A stretch of DNA of 64,000 nucleotides, taken from positions 62,001 through 126,000 of the forward strand of contig NZ_VKAD01000001.1 in NCBI RefSeq assembly GCF_008041945.1, written 5' to 3'. Each line of letters opens with the position of its first letter. Position 1 is the first letter of the stretch. Source of the stretch: Reinekea thalattae (GTDB lineage: Bacteria; Pseudomonadota; Gammaproteobacteria; Pseudomonadales; Natronospirillaceae). Positions 1-9,013 of this stretch are shown here, piece after piece. The notes beneath the pieces were generated by a model, which was not told the DNA's origin, searched no databases, and worked only from the letters and a program-made list of their open reading frames with translations. The position numbers and the translations under genes were made by a program.

Positions 1-1375
1 CGGCTTGCCAAGGTGGGCTCTTTTTCGCTAACGACCAGACTGGGCTTTCTAACGTCCGGCACAGCTCTTGCGCTAAGGTCAACATGCCCCGATAACCGGC
101 ATAGGCGTGGTGACGCTCTTGGTTAATATCTAGGAACGGCAATTTGGCTTTTACAGCGGTATACATGTTGCGCCCGCCAGCAATAAGAATGTCAGCGTTG
201 TTACTGCGCGCTACGTTGAGCAAGTTGGTTGCGCCACCGTTTTCGAGCATGTGAGCGTCATCACCCATTAAACTTTTGATGCGAGCCTTGTCGGCTTCGG
301 TTGATTTTTTAGTGCCAGTTGCAATGACTTCAATGCCCAGCTCGGTTAGTGCGCTGACCACCGACCATGATTTAACACCGCCGGTATAAAGCAGCGCCTT
401 TTTACCTTGTAGCCGTTCTTTGTAAGGCTGAAGTTGTTGGCGAATGCTGGTTTCTTCGCGTTCGATAAGTTGTTCTGTTTGCTCGCTTAGGGTGTCATCG
501 TGCATCAGTGTCGCAAATTGACGCAGCGCGTTGCTGGTGTCTTCAATGCCATAAAAGCTGCCTTCGAACCACGGAATATTCCAGCCTTCATTAAGCTTGC
601 GAGCAACATTGATTTGCGCTCGTGAGCACACCACCATGGCGGCATCGGCACGATGCATGGTTTGGATTTCGTGAAATTGTGTATCGCCTGCTAAACAGCA
701 AAGCAAGCGGTAGCCAAGTTCGGCAAACAGTGGCGCAACGTGCCAATACTCACCGGCGATGTTGTATTCGCCAATCAGTACAATGTCGTGAACGCGTTGT
801 TCAGGGCGATGCAGCATTGCAGGTTTGGCAGGAGGCTCGCCGGTGCCGACCACTTTTTCGACCATAACTTCACCGGCAATTCGATTACCAAGATTTTTAC
901 TGCCATAAAAACCGGCCGCGTCGATACAGATAACAGGGCGGTGCCAGGTTTCACTCGCCAAGGTGCAGATCGCTTCGACATCGTTACCTTCCAACGCAGG
1001 GACACAGGTTAAATAAACAAAAACTGCTGGTGGATTGTATTGCTCAATGACTTGTTTGATGGAATGCAAAAGCCGTTTTTCGGCTCGCCCCATAATGACA
1101 TCCTGTTCGTTCAGATCGGTAGTAAAGCCGTGGCGAAACAAATTTTCGCCGTGTGCACGAGTACCGCGATTGTTCCAGCTGTTGCCAGCGCAAGCGATAG
1201 GGCCGTGTACGATGTGAGCGACATTGGCGATCGGCAGTAATGAAATTTGCGCACCATCAAAGCTGCAACCGCCTGCGGTATTCCCAGGAGTAGGCCGTGC
1301 GCAACCCGATTTTTCGCCACTGTTATGATCACAGGCGGGTTCGTCCATTAATTCTCTTATTTCACTTTGCTTCAT
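1..1375 (-). CDS. nifE: NifE, nitrogenase FeMo-cofactor scaffold subunit (3' end cut by window edge)
   Basis: NifE pairs with NifN to form the NifEN scaffold on which the NifB-derived cluster is matured into FeMo-cofactor. The product opens [15 protein letters not shown] and continues with the NifE hallmark stretch around GGCSFDGAQ and [11 protein letters not shown], with cysteines near residues 15, 25, 37 and 62. Later come [24 protein letters not shown] and AGGRNMYTA, all as remembered from Azotobacter NifE. About 458 codons are present, and the last ones (SPPWQA) align with the extreme C-terminus of the family, so only a few residues are missing. The ATG at 1373-1375 has no competing start. 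It is separated from the upstream nif genes by about 370 bases carrying its own sigma-54 promoter. nifN would be expected just left of the window. Confidence 0.96.
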   Translation of the reverse strand, partial: MKQSEIRELMDEPACDHNSGEKSGCARPTPGNTAGGCSFDGAQISLLPIANVAHIVHGPIACAGNSWNNRGTRAHGENLFRHGFTTDLNEQDVIMGRAEKRLLHSIKQVIEQYNPPAVFVYLTCVPALEGNDVEAICTLASETWHRPVICIDAAGFYGSKNLGNRIAGEVMVEKVVGTGEPPAKPAMLHRPEQRVHDIVLIGEYNIAGEYWHVAPLFAELGYRLLCCLAGDTQFHEIQTMHRADAAMVVCSRAQINVARKLNEGWNIPWFEGSFYGIEDTSNALRQFATLMHDDTLSEQTEQLIEREETSIRQQLQPYKERLQGKKALLYTGGVKSWSVVSALTELGIEVIATGTKKSTEADKARIKSLMGDDAHMLENGGATNLLNVARSNNADILIAGGRNMYTAVKAKLPFLDINQERHHAYAGYRGMLTLAQELCRTLESPVWSLAKKSPPWQA

Positions 1376-1414
1376 CGCGGTTTACTCACATAAAGGACAG
1401 TCAATTATCTGAAC

Positions 1415-1430
1415 TGCAAACTGCCTGCCA
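1415..1430 (-). promoter_or_regulatory. Sigma-54 (-24/-12) promoter of nifE
   Basis: Read on the minus strand this is TGGCAGGCAGTTTGCA, which matches the RpoN consensus TGGCAC-N5-TTGCA at nearly every position. The GG and GC are exactly 10 bases apart. The predicted start, near 1404, leaves a leader of about 30 bases before the nifE ATG. Being seen in the sequence, the motif is strong; its use by NifA is inferred from the nif context and the TGT-N10-ACA site just upstream. Confidence 0.85.
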
Positions 1431-1463
1431 TATCTAAGTCATTGATATTTAAGGGTTGTTTAT

Positions 1464-1479
1464 TGTTGGGTATGCGACA
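1464..1479. promoter_or_regulatory. NifA upstream activator site (TGT-N10-ACA) for nifE
   Basis: TGT-TGGGTATGCG-ACA fits the NifA upstream activator consensus exactly. It lies only about 35 bases upstream of the -24 element, closer than the usual 80-150 bases. It may therefore work from an unusually close position or be weak. The spacing of the motif is seen; NifA binding is inferred. Confidence 0.6.
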
Positions 1480-1584
1480 ATGGGATACTTTTGTTGGTGC
1501 TGTGTTGCGGCAAGGTGATAGCGGCTTAGTGCTGGATATAGAGGTATGGCTAAAAAGAAAGTGAATAATAAAAAGAAGATGAAT

Positions 1585-1642
1585 AAAAAGGCCACTGCAT
1601 CATTGCTGCGTTAGTATCACAATGCTGTCGATGGTCAGTGGC
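1585..1642 (-). terminator. Terminator-like hairpin ending the nifH-D-K-T-Y transcript
   Basis: GCCACTG (1591-1597) and CAGTGGC (1636-1642) can pair as a 7-bp stem, with further CATTG/CAATG pairing inside. Read on the minus strand the stem is followed directly by C and five T, then a long pyrimidine-rich run. The long imperfect loop makes it weaker than a classic terminator. Its position between the last gene of the nifH unit and the nifE promoter supports a role as boundary. Confidence 0.45.
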
Positions 1643-1746
1643 AAACGGAGGAATTGATAACTAAACATGCCTATGCTCAGCCTGAGCAGAATCAAACTAG
1701 CTATTTGATTCATTTAACTTTCAGGTGTGTTTAATCTTTCGGTTTC

Positions 1747-2043
1747 TTAATCTTCAGGTTCAATGACTGCGATGACTAAACCAACAGCATTTTCTGGCTC
1801 GCGAGTCAGGCTGGCGCAGCCTAGACTGGCAGCGATTAGGTGCAGTTGAACCGAGTCGGTTTCCATGTAGGGTTCTTTTGCGCCCATGTCATCTTCGCTG
1901 CATAAAATAAAACGGAATTGCGGCCAGTCTTGTTTCAGTTGGCGCAGACTTTCATCATTTGCGCCATACTCATTGAGTTGGTTAACAATATCGTTGATGG
2001 CGTCGCTGGTGAGCGTTTGAGTCACAATAGCTTCAGCTTGCAT
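1747..2043 (-). CDS. Conserved small nif-cluster protein (98 aa)
   Basis: This acidic 98-residue protein lies between nifY and nifE on the same strand, about 40 bases after nifY. It carries two short conserved-looking blocks: RFILCSEDDMGAKEPYMETD in the middle, and LHLIAASLGCASLTREPENA near residues 70-90. I recall a family of this size and type (annotated DUF6129) in nif clusters of Azotobacter-like bacteria, but I could not search for it here. There is no signal peptide or membrane segment, so it should be cytoplasmic. The position suggests an accessory part in nitrogenase maturation. No biochemical function can be given. Confidence 0.8.
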   Translation of the reverse strand: MQAEAIVTQTLTSDAINDIVNQLNEYGANDESLRQLKQDWPQFRFILCSEDDMGAKEPYMETDSVQLHLIAASLGCASLTREPENAVGLVIAVIEPED

Positions 2044-2084
2044 AGTGTTTTCCTTTCAGTCGTCGCGGTTAGCGCTTTTTTCAT

Positions 2085-2765
2085 CTATTTAGCGGTTGAT
2101 CTATTTTCGCTTTGGGCGTCGAGTATTTTTTTAATCCAGGGTGGTGGTGAGCCTGCCAACATTTGGCAGATACGGTTTAAAAATTCTTCGGCAGCGACAG
2201 GCGTTGATTGTTTAATTGGGTGGACATCAGCGTTAGTGACTTTTGCCGCCGCAGGGCCGCCGATCGATAAGGTGGTTAAAATTTGGCAGTCGTGCAGTAA
2301 ACCGGTGATGTAATCGGTTCGGTTCATACCGCTTTCTTGAGTGTCTACCGCTCTAACTTCACTGAGCCGAAAGTGCTCGGCGTTTGCTTCATAAACTAAA
2401 ATTCGTAAGCACGAACCAAAATGTCCGTCGATCATTTGGTCATTATTTGAGGTGACGGCTATACGTAATACTGGCCCGCTTAATGGCGTGGTATCGTCAA
2501 TGGTGGGAGCTTGCATGGCCGATAATGACTCGCTGGTTAGCACCGCAAACGCATGATTGGATTGGCTGCGCTCAATCTCTGCATTAATACCAGAGACAAA
2601 GTGGTAAAAGTTTTTTGGACTAAAGGTGCGTAACTTTTTTTCACTCAAAGGCTCGCCAACTTCTGCGATTAGGCTGTTAACAAAAGTCTGTAACGAAAGT
2701 TGAGGCAGCGCTTTAGCAGCAAGGCCAAGACGTAAGGCTAGCGAATTTTGAATGGTTTGAGTCAT
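2085..2765 (-). CDS. nifY: NifY, dinitrogenase iron-molybdenum cofactor-binding protein
   Basis: NifY/NafY/NifX-type proteins bind FeMo-cofactor or its precursor, or hold the cofactor-less NifDK ready for insertion. The product is 226 residues. An N-terminal helical half (about 1-95) resembles the NafY/NifY N-domain. It is followed by a NifX/NifB-like cofactor-binding half starting near LRIAVTSNNDQMIDGHFGSC (about 100-120), with the conserved GHFGSC and later LSIGGPAAAKVTNADVHPIK. The ATG at 2765 follows nifT by about 40 bases in the same direction. The gene order K-T-Y supports NifY rather than NifX. Confidence 0.93.
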   Translation of the reverse strand: MTQTIQNSLALRLGLAAKALPQLSLQTFVNSLIAEVGEPLSEKKLRTFSPKNFYHFVSGINAEIERSQSNHAFAVLTSESLSAMQAPTIDDTTPLSGPVLRIAVTSNNDQMIDGHFGSCLRILVYEANAEHFRLSEVRAVDTQESGMNRTDYITGLLHDCQILTTLSIGGPAAAKVTNADVHPIKQSTPVAAEEFLNRICQMLAGSPPPWIKKILDAQSENRSTAK

Positions 2766-2803
2766 TAAATGCCCTCCTATAAGAAGTTGCGATTATTGTG
2801 TCG

Positions 2804-3019
2804 TTAAGCTCGTCGCGCCCGCAGAGTGATCGGCAACTTGGGTTGCTCAGACAGGGGTTCAATGTAATAACGACTGCCATCGGCCAGTTCGAATTCTCCG
2901 CCCCAACGATCGGCTTCGTTAAATTCAATGGCGGTGACGGTTTCTTCTAAATCTTTTTTTGCGATGTATAGCGTTAGGTTACCGCTCTCGGCTTCTTTTC
3001 GAATCATGACATTTGGCAT
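2804..3019 (-). CDS. nifT: NifT/FixU family protein
   Basis: This 71-residue protein has the NifT signature MPNVMIRKE at the start, KKDLEET in the middle, and WGGEFELADGSRYYIEPL followed by LPITLRARR at the end. NifT is found directly after nifK in many diazotrophs. It is not essential where tested and its biochemical role is unknown. The size and position are both normal for the family. Confidence 0.95.
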   Translation of the reverse strand: MPNVMIRKEAESGNLTLYIAKKDLEETVTAIEFNEADRWGGEFELADGSRYYIEPLSEQPKLPITLRARRA

Positions 3020-3047
3020 GAGGATTCCTTAGTGTGTCTTCGGTAAA

Positions 3048-3078
3048 GATGAGAGAGAGAGTGAGCCTCTCTCTCATC
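3048..3078 (-). other. Perfect 12-bp hairpin between nifK and nifT
   Basis: GATGAGAGAGAG at 3048-3059 and CTCTCTCTCATC at 3067-3078 form a perfect 12-bp stem with a 7-base loop, just after the nifK stop codon. No T-run follows on the minus strand, so it is not an ordinary terminator. It could be an mRNA stabiliser or pausing structure that keeps nifHDK message more abundant than the downstream accessory genes. Confidence 0.6.
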
Positions 3079-3094
3079 GATCAGTGCCGAACGA

Positions 3095-4666
3095 TTAACG
3101 GACCAAGTCGAATGACAAGTCTGTTTTACCCAGCAGCATGGCGTCGGTATCGAGTTTTTCTAATACCGCATTGACCAGCGTTGTTAACATCATCATGGCA
3201 CCTTCGTAACAAAGAGTGGTGTTGCGATGTAGATGGTGGCGGTCAAAAATAGGGAAACCTAAGCGAATCAATGGCACTTCAAATTCATCGCCTTTGGCTT
3301 TGGTGTCCGCCTGAATGAACTTGGCGTAAGAGTTGCCAATCATAAAGTCTGGTTTGTTGGTGAACACTAAAGAGCGGAAATGCCACAGGTCTTTACCAAA
3401 GTGAATTTCTGCATTGGCGGTACCTGGAGCTTGCGCAATAAGTGCTTCCATTTTCTTCTTCCAACGCTTATTGGCATTGTGACAAAGAATATGTTTCACC
3501 TCACAGCCAAGCTCTTGCAAGAACTTAGTTAGGCCCATGAGATAGTCAGGATCGCCATAGATGGAGAAGCTGGTATCGTGTAGCCAAGTGTGTGAGTCGG
3601 TCATCATATCGACTAAACGACCACGCTCTTTTTCTAACGACGCAGGAATCTCTTTGCCAGAAATTTCGGCGATTTTCATAACAAAATCATCCGTCCAATC
3701 TAAACCCATTGGGATATTTAGCGCAGGGACTTCATGTTGCCATGTGCCTTCCACATATTTTTTTGTTTTCACCAATTGATCAGGTTGCAACAAAATAGTG
3801 GTTTTTGCATTGGGCGCGTCTTTTACTTCAGAAATTGGCGTGCCGCCAGCGTACATGCGGTATTCACCATCGGCTGGCGTGTCGAGCACTTCCGTTGGGT
3901 CACACAATAGGCTGTAGCCGGTGTCGAATTCTTGCATCACGCGATGCAAAACTCGGTAGTTACCTAGGTAGGTTTCAAAACCCGGAACTAGGTTGATTTT
4001 ACCGTTACTGCCTACTTCTTTATTGTCCATTTCATTAATGGTGAAGTAGCGTGCAATGCCTTCAAACATGTTGTCCCAGCCTGTGGTGTGGCTGCCAACA
4101 AAGCTTGGCGTATGCGCAAAAGGAACTGGCATATCTTCTGGGATATGGCCTTCTTTTTTGGCGTTGCCAATAAAGGCGTTGAGGTCATCACCGATAACTT
4201 CGGCCATGCAGGTGGTCGACACCGCAATGACGTCAGGTTTGTATAACGCGGTAGCATTTTCCAGACCGTCGAAAATATTTTTTTGCCCGCCGAATACCGC
4301 TGCGTCTTCTGTCATGGAGTCAGAAACACAGGCAACCGGTTCTTTAAAGTGACGGTTAAAGTAAGTGCGGAAGTAAGCCACACAACCTTGAGAACCGTGC
4401 ACATAAGGCAGCGTATTTTCAAAACCCAGTGCGCACAGTACCGAACCTAAGGGTTGGCAAGCTTTTGCTGGGTTAATGGTTAGAGTTTTACGTTCGAAGT
4501 TAAGCTCTTTGTATTCTTCGGTCGTTGTCCAGTCGAAGACTTCTTTGATTTTAGCGTCATCAAAGCCCTCTTCGTATTTGGCCCGTTTATTGGCCATCAT
4601 GTCCTGATATTCGTCTTGCTTAAATAACGAATATCCAGGCGCTATTTTATCAACAGTCTGACTCAT
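3095..4666 (-). CDS. nifK: NifK, nitrogenase MoFe protein beta subunit
   Basis: NifK forms the alpha2-beta2 dinitrogenase with NifD and shares the P-cluster. From the chosen start the P-cluster cysteines fall at residues 70, 95 and about 153 (AKACQPLG, GSQGCVAYF, STTCMAEV), the same numbers as in Azotobacter NifK. SDSMTEDAAVFGG, VPGFETYLGN and PLIRLGFPIFDRHHLHR are also present. The length is 523 residues. The ATG at 4664-4666 has a good ribosome site (GGAAGGAGA, 6 bases away) and gives the familiar MSQTVDK start. A GTG 7 codons upstream (4687) is less likely. The gene lies about 100 bases after nifD in one operon. Confidence 0.98.
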   Translation of the reverse strand: MSQTVDKIAPGYSLFKQDEYQDMMANKRAKYEEGFDDAKIKEVFDWTTTEEYKELNFERKTLTINPAKACQPLGSVLCALGFENTLPYVHGSQGCVAYFRTYFNRHFKEPVACVSDSMTEDAAVFGGQKNIFDGLENATALYKPDVIAVSTTCMAEVIGDDLNAFIGNAKKEGHIPEDMPVPFAHTPSFVGSHTTGWDNMFEGIARYFTINEMDNKEVGSNGKINLVPGFETYLGNYRVLHRVMQEFDTGYSLLCDPTEVLDTPADGEYRMYAGGTPISEVKDAPNAKTTILLQPDQLVKTKKYVEGTWQHEVPALNIPMGLDWTDDFVMKIAEISGKEIPASLEKERGRLVDMMTDSHTWLHDTSFSIYGDPDYLMGLTKFLQELGCEVKHILCHNANKRWKKKMEALIAQAPGTANAEIHFGKDLWHFRSLVFTNKPDFMIGNSYAKFIQADTKAKGDEFEVPLIRLGFPIFDRHHLHRNTTLCYEGAMMMLTTLVNAVLEKLDTDAMLLGKTDLSFDLVR

Positions 4667-4770
4667 AACATCTCCTTCCCGTGCCACTCAAACGTGAACT
4701 TCCGGGGTGATCGTGTTGTTGCGTTATTGGTTAAACCTTCGGTCTGATGACAGGCGTCCGGTATTCGTTG

Positions 4771-6240
4771 TTAGGCAGTTTCTGCCAAGCTTTCTTGTTC
4801 CGTTTCTTTCCAAGGTGCGGTCAACTTATTCCAGCATGGGTTATTGATGGTCATGTCCATGTCGCGGGCAAAAATAGCAAAGCCATCAAAGCCGTGATAA
4901 GGACCTGAGTAATCCCAGCTGTGCATTTGGCGGAAAGGAATACCCATCTTCTGGAAGATGTACTTCTCTTTAACACCGGCACCGATTAGGTCGGGTTTGA
5001 TTTTTTCAGCAAATTTTTCAAGCTCAAAGCCAGTCACATCATCGTAGATAAGGGTGGCGTCTTTGACTTCGTTTGCTGTTTTTACGTAATCATCGTTGTG
5101 GGCAAATTCATAACCGGTACCGACAATTTCCATACCTAAGTCTTCATAGGCTCCAATCACGTGACGAGGGCGCAGGCCACCGACATAAAGCATGACTTTT
5201 TTACCTTCCAAGCGAGGTTTGTATTTGTCGATAATGGGCTGCCACTGCTCTTTGTATTTAGCGATAACTTCTTCCGCTTTTGCCTGAATCGACTCATCAA
5301 AGAATGCTGCAATTTTGCGTAGTGATTCTTCACACTTAGTCGGGCCAAAGAGGTTGTACTCCATCCAAGGAATGCCGTACTTCTCTTCCATATGACGAGA
5401 AATGTAGTTCATCGAACGGTAGCAGTGGATGAGGTTGAGTTTTACGCTCGGCGTATTTTCTAACTCAGGCAGGGTGCCATCCCCAGACCATTGCGCGACA
5501 ACGTTTAGGCCAATTTCTTCGAGTAAAATCCGCGAAGACCAAGCATCACCACCAATGTTGTAGTCACCGATAATTGCTACGTCGTAAGGTCCAACTTCAC
5601 GCTGTTGTTCTTTATCGGCGCTGCCATCGAGTACATAGTCACGCAACGTATCGTTGGCAATGTGATGGCCGAGTGATTGCGATACACCACGGAAACCTTC
5701 ACAACGAACCGGCACAATGGTTTTGCCAATTTCTTTGCCTTTGGTTTTTGCAACCGCTTCGATGTCATCACCAATCAAACCGACTGGGCATTCCGATTGA
5801 ATACTGATGCCCTGTGCTAGCGGGAATAGGGTTTCAATTTCATCGATCATAGTTGACAGCTTTTTATCACCGCCAAAAACAATGTCTCGTTCTTGAAAGT
5901 CCGAGGTGAAGTTCATGGTGCCAAAGGCGTTTACACCAGTGGTTCCGGTATAGTAGTTACGGCGTCCGGCGCGTGAATATTGGCCACAACCGACAGGTCC
6001 ATGAGAAATATGAATCATGTCTTTAATCGGGCCCCAAACCACACCTTTAGAACCGGCGTAGGCACAGCCACGAGCAGTCATTACACCAGGCAATGATTTT
6101 CGGTTTGACGTAACACAACTTTTAGTTGCTTCCGTATCGTTAGATGCCAGGTGCTTGGTGCGGTCTTTTTTCGCTTTAGCGGGATAGACCTCAAGCACTT
6201 CTTCGATCAACGAATCGGTGACGGATTTGTCTATTGTCAT
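4771..6240 (-). CDS. nifD: NifD, nitrogenase MoFe protein alpha subunit
   Basis: NifD holds the FeMo-cofactor where N2 is reduced. The 489 residues include the P-cluster cysteines C59 (TARGCAYAG), C85 (GPVGCGQYS) and C151 ([11 protein letters not shown]). The cofactor cysteine lies in [11 protein letters not shown] (about 272) and the cofactor histidine in [16 protein letters not shown] (about 440). The valine and arginine near the substrate site ([18 protein letters not shown]) are also kept. The sequence is plainly a molybdenum-type alpha subunit, not VnfD or AnfD. It starts 33 bases after nifH in the same operon. Confidence 0.98.
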   Translation of the reverse strand: MTIDKSVTDSLIEEVLEVYPAKAKKDRTKHLASNDTEATKSCVTSNRKSLPGVMTARGCAYAGSKGVVWGPIKDMIHISHGPVGCGQYSRAGRRNYYTGTTGVNAFGTMNFTSDFQERDIVFGGDKKLSTMIDEIETLFPLAQGISIQSECPVGLIGDDIEAVAKTKGKEIGKTIVPVRCEGFRGVSQSLGHHIANDTLRDYVLDGSADKEQQREVGPYDVAIIGDYNIGGDAWSSRILLEEIGLNVVAQWSGDGTLPELENTPSVKLNLIHCYRSMNYISRHMEEKYGIPWMEYNLFGPTKCEESLRKIAAFFDESIQAKAEEVIAKYKEQWQPIIDKYKPRLEGKKVMLYVGGLRPRHVIGAYEDLGMEIVGTGYEFAHNDDYVKTANEVKDATLIYDDVTGFELEKFAEKIKPDLIGAGVKEKYIFQKMGIPFRQMHSWDYSGPYHGFDGFAIFARDMDMTINNPCWNKLTAPWKETEQESLAETA

Positions 6241-6273
6241 AACAGACTCCTGTTAAATTAAGTTGATCGAAAA

Positions 6274-7272
<999 letters not shown>

Positions 7273-7309
7273 TTAAAAAAGGCGATTGTCTGCTGTTAAT
7301 GTGGGTTTT

Positions 7310-7325
7310 TGTTGGGTTACTAACA
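7310..7325. promoter_or_regulatory. NifA upstream activator site for nifH
   Basis: TGT-TGGGTTACTA-ACA is an exact TGT-N10-ACA match, about 95 bases upstream of the -24 element, which is the usual distance. Its 10-base core begins TGGGT, as does the core of the nifE site at 1464-1479. A T/A-rich segment between site and promoter could bend. No clear IHF consensus was found by eye. Confidence 0.75.
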
Positions 7326-7342
7326 AAAGTAATGCGGTTGTA

Positions 7343-7388
7343 TTCACTAGTGAAATTACTCATTTAGCGGTAATATTACCGAGTGAGT
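7343..7388. promoter_or_regulatory. Two adjacent perfect palindromes upstream of the MATE gene
   Basis: TTCACTAGTGAA (7343-7354) is a perfect 12-bp palindrome. CGGTAATATTACCG (7368-7381) is a perfect 14-bp palindrome, flanked by near-symmetric ACTCA (7358-7362) and TGAGT (7384-7388). They lie between the divergent nifH and MATE genes and look like operators for a dimeric regulator. No regulator gene is adjacent. Confidence 0.5.
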
Positions 7389-7639
7389 AGCAATAACTAA
7401 TGAATGCTTGGCTGAACGCTGAAGTGCGGTTTCGATCCATAGACATAACGATTTTTACTAATAGCTGAATCAGCCAGTCGTTGCATAAAAAATATAAAAA
7501 CAACAAAACGATAAAACCAGCAAAGTTGTAAAACCAATAATCAAAGTAACATCAGCTGGCTGCGGCCTATGAGCAATATAATCTCTGTTGCAGTGTATTT
7601 TTATTCGCTCGCCAAGTGCCACTGAGTACAACAATAAGA

Positions 7640-9013
7640 ATGAGCATGGCAAAACCTAAACTCTATTTTTCCAGAACCAGCTTTCTGCAAAATGCGTCGT
7701 TGGCATGGCCGATGACATGCAACTCTTTATTGATGCAGTCAGTCACGATTATCGACCTATTATTGATCGCGCCGCTGGGCGAAGTATCGATTGCCGCCTT
7801 TGGTATTGCAGGCGCGATTATTTCTTTTGTTATCGGCATTCAGGCGGCTATTGCTAATGGCTCTCAGTTGGTCTTGTCGCGGGCTGCCGGTGCAGGTGAC
7901 CAACGTAAAGTTGGCTTGGCCGTTGCCGCAGGCTGGATTTGTAATTTAAGTTTTTCCAGTACGGCGTTGTTGGCGCTATTAACGGGTGGCTCGGCTGTGG
8001 TTGCGCGCATTGCAGGCAACGATGCCGTGGCAGACGAAGCGTTAGCCTATATTTTGGTGTCGCTTATTCTGCTGCTTTTTGCTTCGGCTTCGAGCGTCAT
8101 GGTGTCTTATTTTAACGCCAACAAAAAAACGCGCATTCCGATGTACGGCTTTATGATTGAAATCCCCACCAATGTGTTAGCAAGCTTTGTGTTTATTAAT
8201 GGCTTATTGGGCATGCCAAAGCTTGGCTTAGCTGGAGCCGCCTTAGGCAGTGTCATCGCTATCGTGATTCGGTTTGTCTACTTGGCTTATCGGCTTTACC
8301 GAGAAAAACGGCAGGGCTTTGTGAGTGGCTTTAGTGTGGTGAATCGTTTGGCGGTGGTGGAGCACGTTAAAGAAGTTGTACCTATTGTGTCTAACTTTAT
8401 TGTTTTGTTGGTTGGCTTATTGCTGTTTCAGGTGATTTTTGCCCAGCTGCCTTTGCCTTCTTATGCAGCGATCACATTAGTGCTGCCGTGGATTAAAATT
8501 GGTTCTATGTTTGCCAATACTTGGGCGCAGGCCAGTACCATTATGGTGAGTCAATCGTTAGGCAAAAAGGATTATCTATCGATTCCGCCGTTTGTTTATC
8601 AGTCGTTGTTTGTCACTCGGGTGATTTCATTATTTATAGCATTGGGATTCTTTTTCTTGAGTGTCTCGATGCCGATGATTTACCCCAACTTATCGCCACA
8701 AACCTTATCGGCGTTGGCGATTATCGCGCCGATCTATATTTTGTTGCCGCTGTTTAGAACCAATAATATGTTTTGTGGCAATATGATCCGAGCGATGGGC
8801 GATAGCTACATGATTGTGCGCATCAACCTATTAACTCAGTGGGTGATCTGCATTCCACTCTGTGCTTTGCTGGTGTATTTGCAAGCACCGTTGTTTTTGG
8901 TTTTTGGTGTGATTCTGTTCGACGAAATGATCAAGCTTTACTCGTTCCGCATGACCTTAGAGCGTCGGCTAAATAGCTACGCCGACGAGCCTACATTAGT
9001 GCCAGATAATTAA
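7640..9013 (+). CDS. MATE family multidrug/toxin efflux transporter
   Basis: This is a membrane antiporter of the MATE family, with about 12 hydrophobic segments in roughly 457 residues. The first half starts at SLAWPMTCNSLLMQSVTIID, a typical first helix with the conserved proline. A second repeat begins near residue 250 (VPIVSNFIVLLVG). It should export drugs or metabolites using a Na+ or H+ gradient; the substrate cannot be told. I chose the ATG at 7640. An ATG at 7646 and a GTG at 7616 are also in frame, and none has a strong ribosome site. It is divergent from nifH, and its 3' end overlaps the convergent EamA gene by 18 bases. Confidence 0.88.
   Translation: MSMAKPKLYFSRTSFLQNASLAWPMTCNSLLMQSVTIIDLLLIAPLGEVSIAAFGIAGAIISFVIGIQAAIANGSQLVLSRAAGAGDQRKVGLAVAAGWICNLSFSSTALLALLTGGSAVVARIAGNDAVADEALAYILVSLILLLFASASSVMVSYFNANKKTRIPMYGFMIEIPTNVLASFVFINGLLGMPKLGLAGAALGSVIAIVIRFVYLAYRLYREKRQGFVSGFSVVNRLAVVEHVKEVVPIVSNFIVLLVGLLLFQVIFAQLPLPSYAAITLVLPWIKIGSMFANTWAQASTIMVSQSLGKKDYLSIPPFVYQSLFVTRVISLFIALGFFFLSVSMPMIYPNLSPQTLSALAIIAPIYILLPLFRTNNMFCGNMIRAMGDSYMIVRINLLTQWVICIPLCALLVYLQAPLFLVFGVILFDEMIKLYSFRMTLERRLNSYADEPTLVPDN

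Noticed and set aside
1546-1614. A 22-codon plus-strand reading frame rich in lysine (MAKKKVNNKK...), preceded by GAGG
   Set aside because: Its lysines come from the A-rich sequence that, on the other strand, is the T-run of a terminator-like structure. It is very short and resembles no known protein.
1918-2313. A 131-codon plus-strand reading frame across the nifY region
   Set aside because: It lies antisense over nifY and its downstream neighbour, both well supported, and has no independent support.
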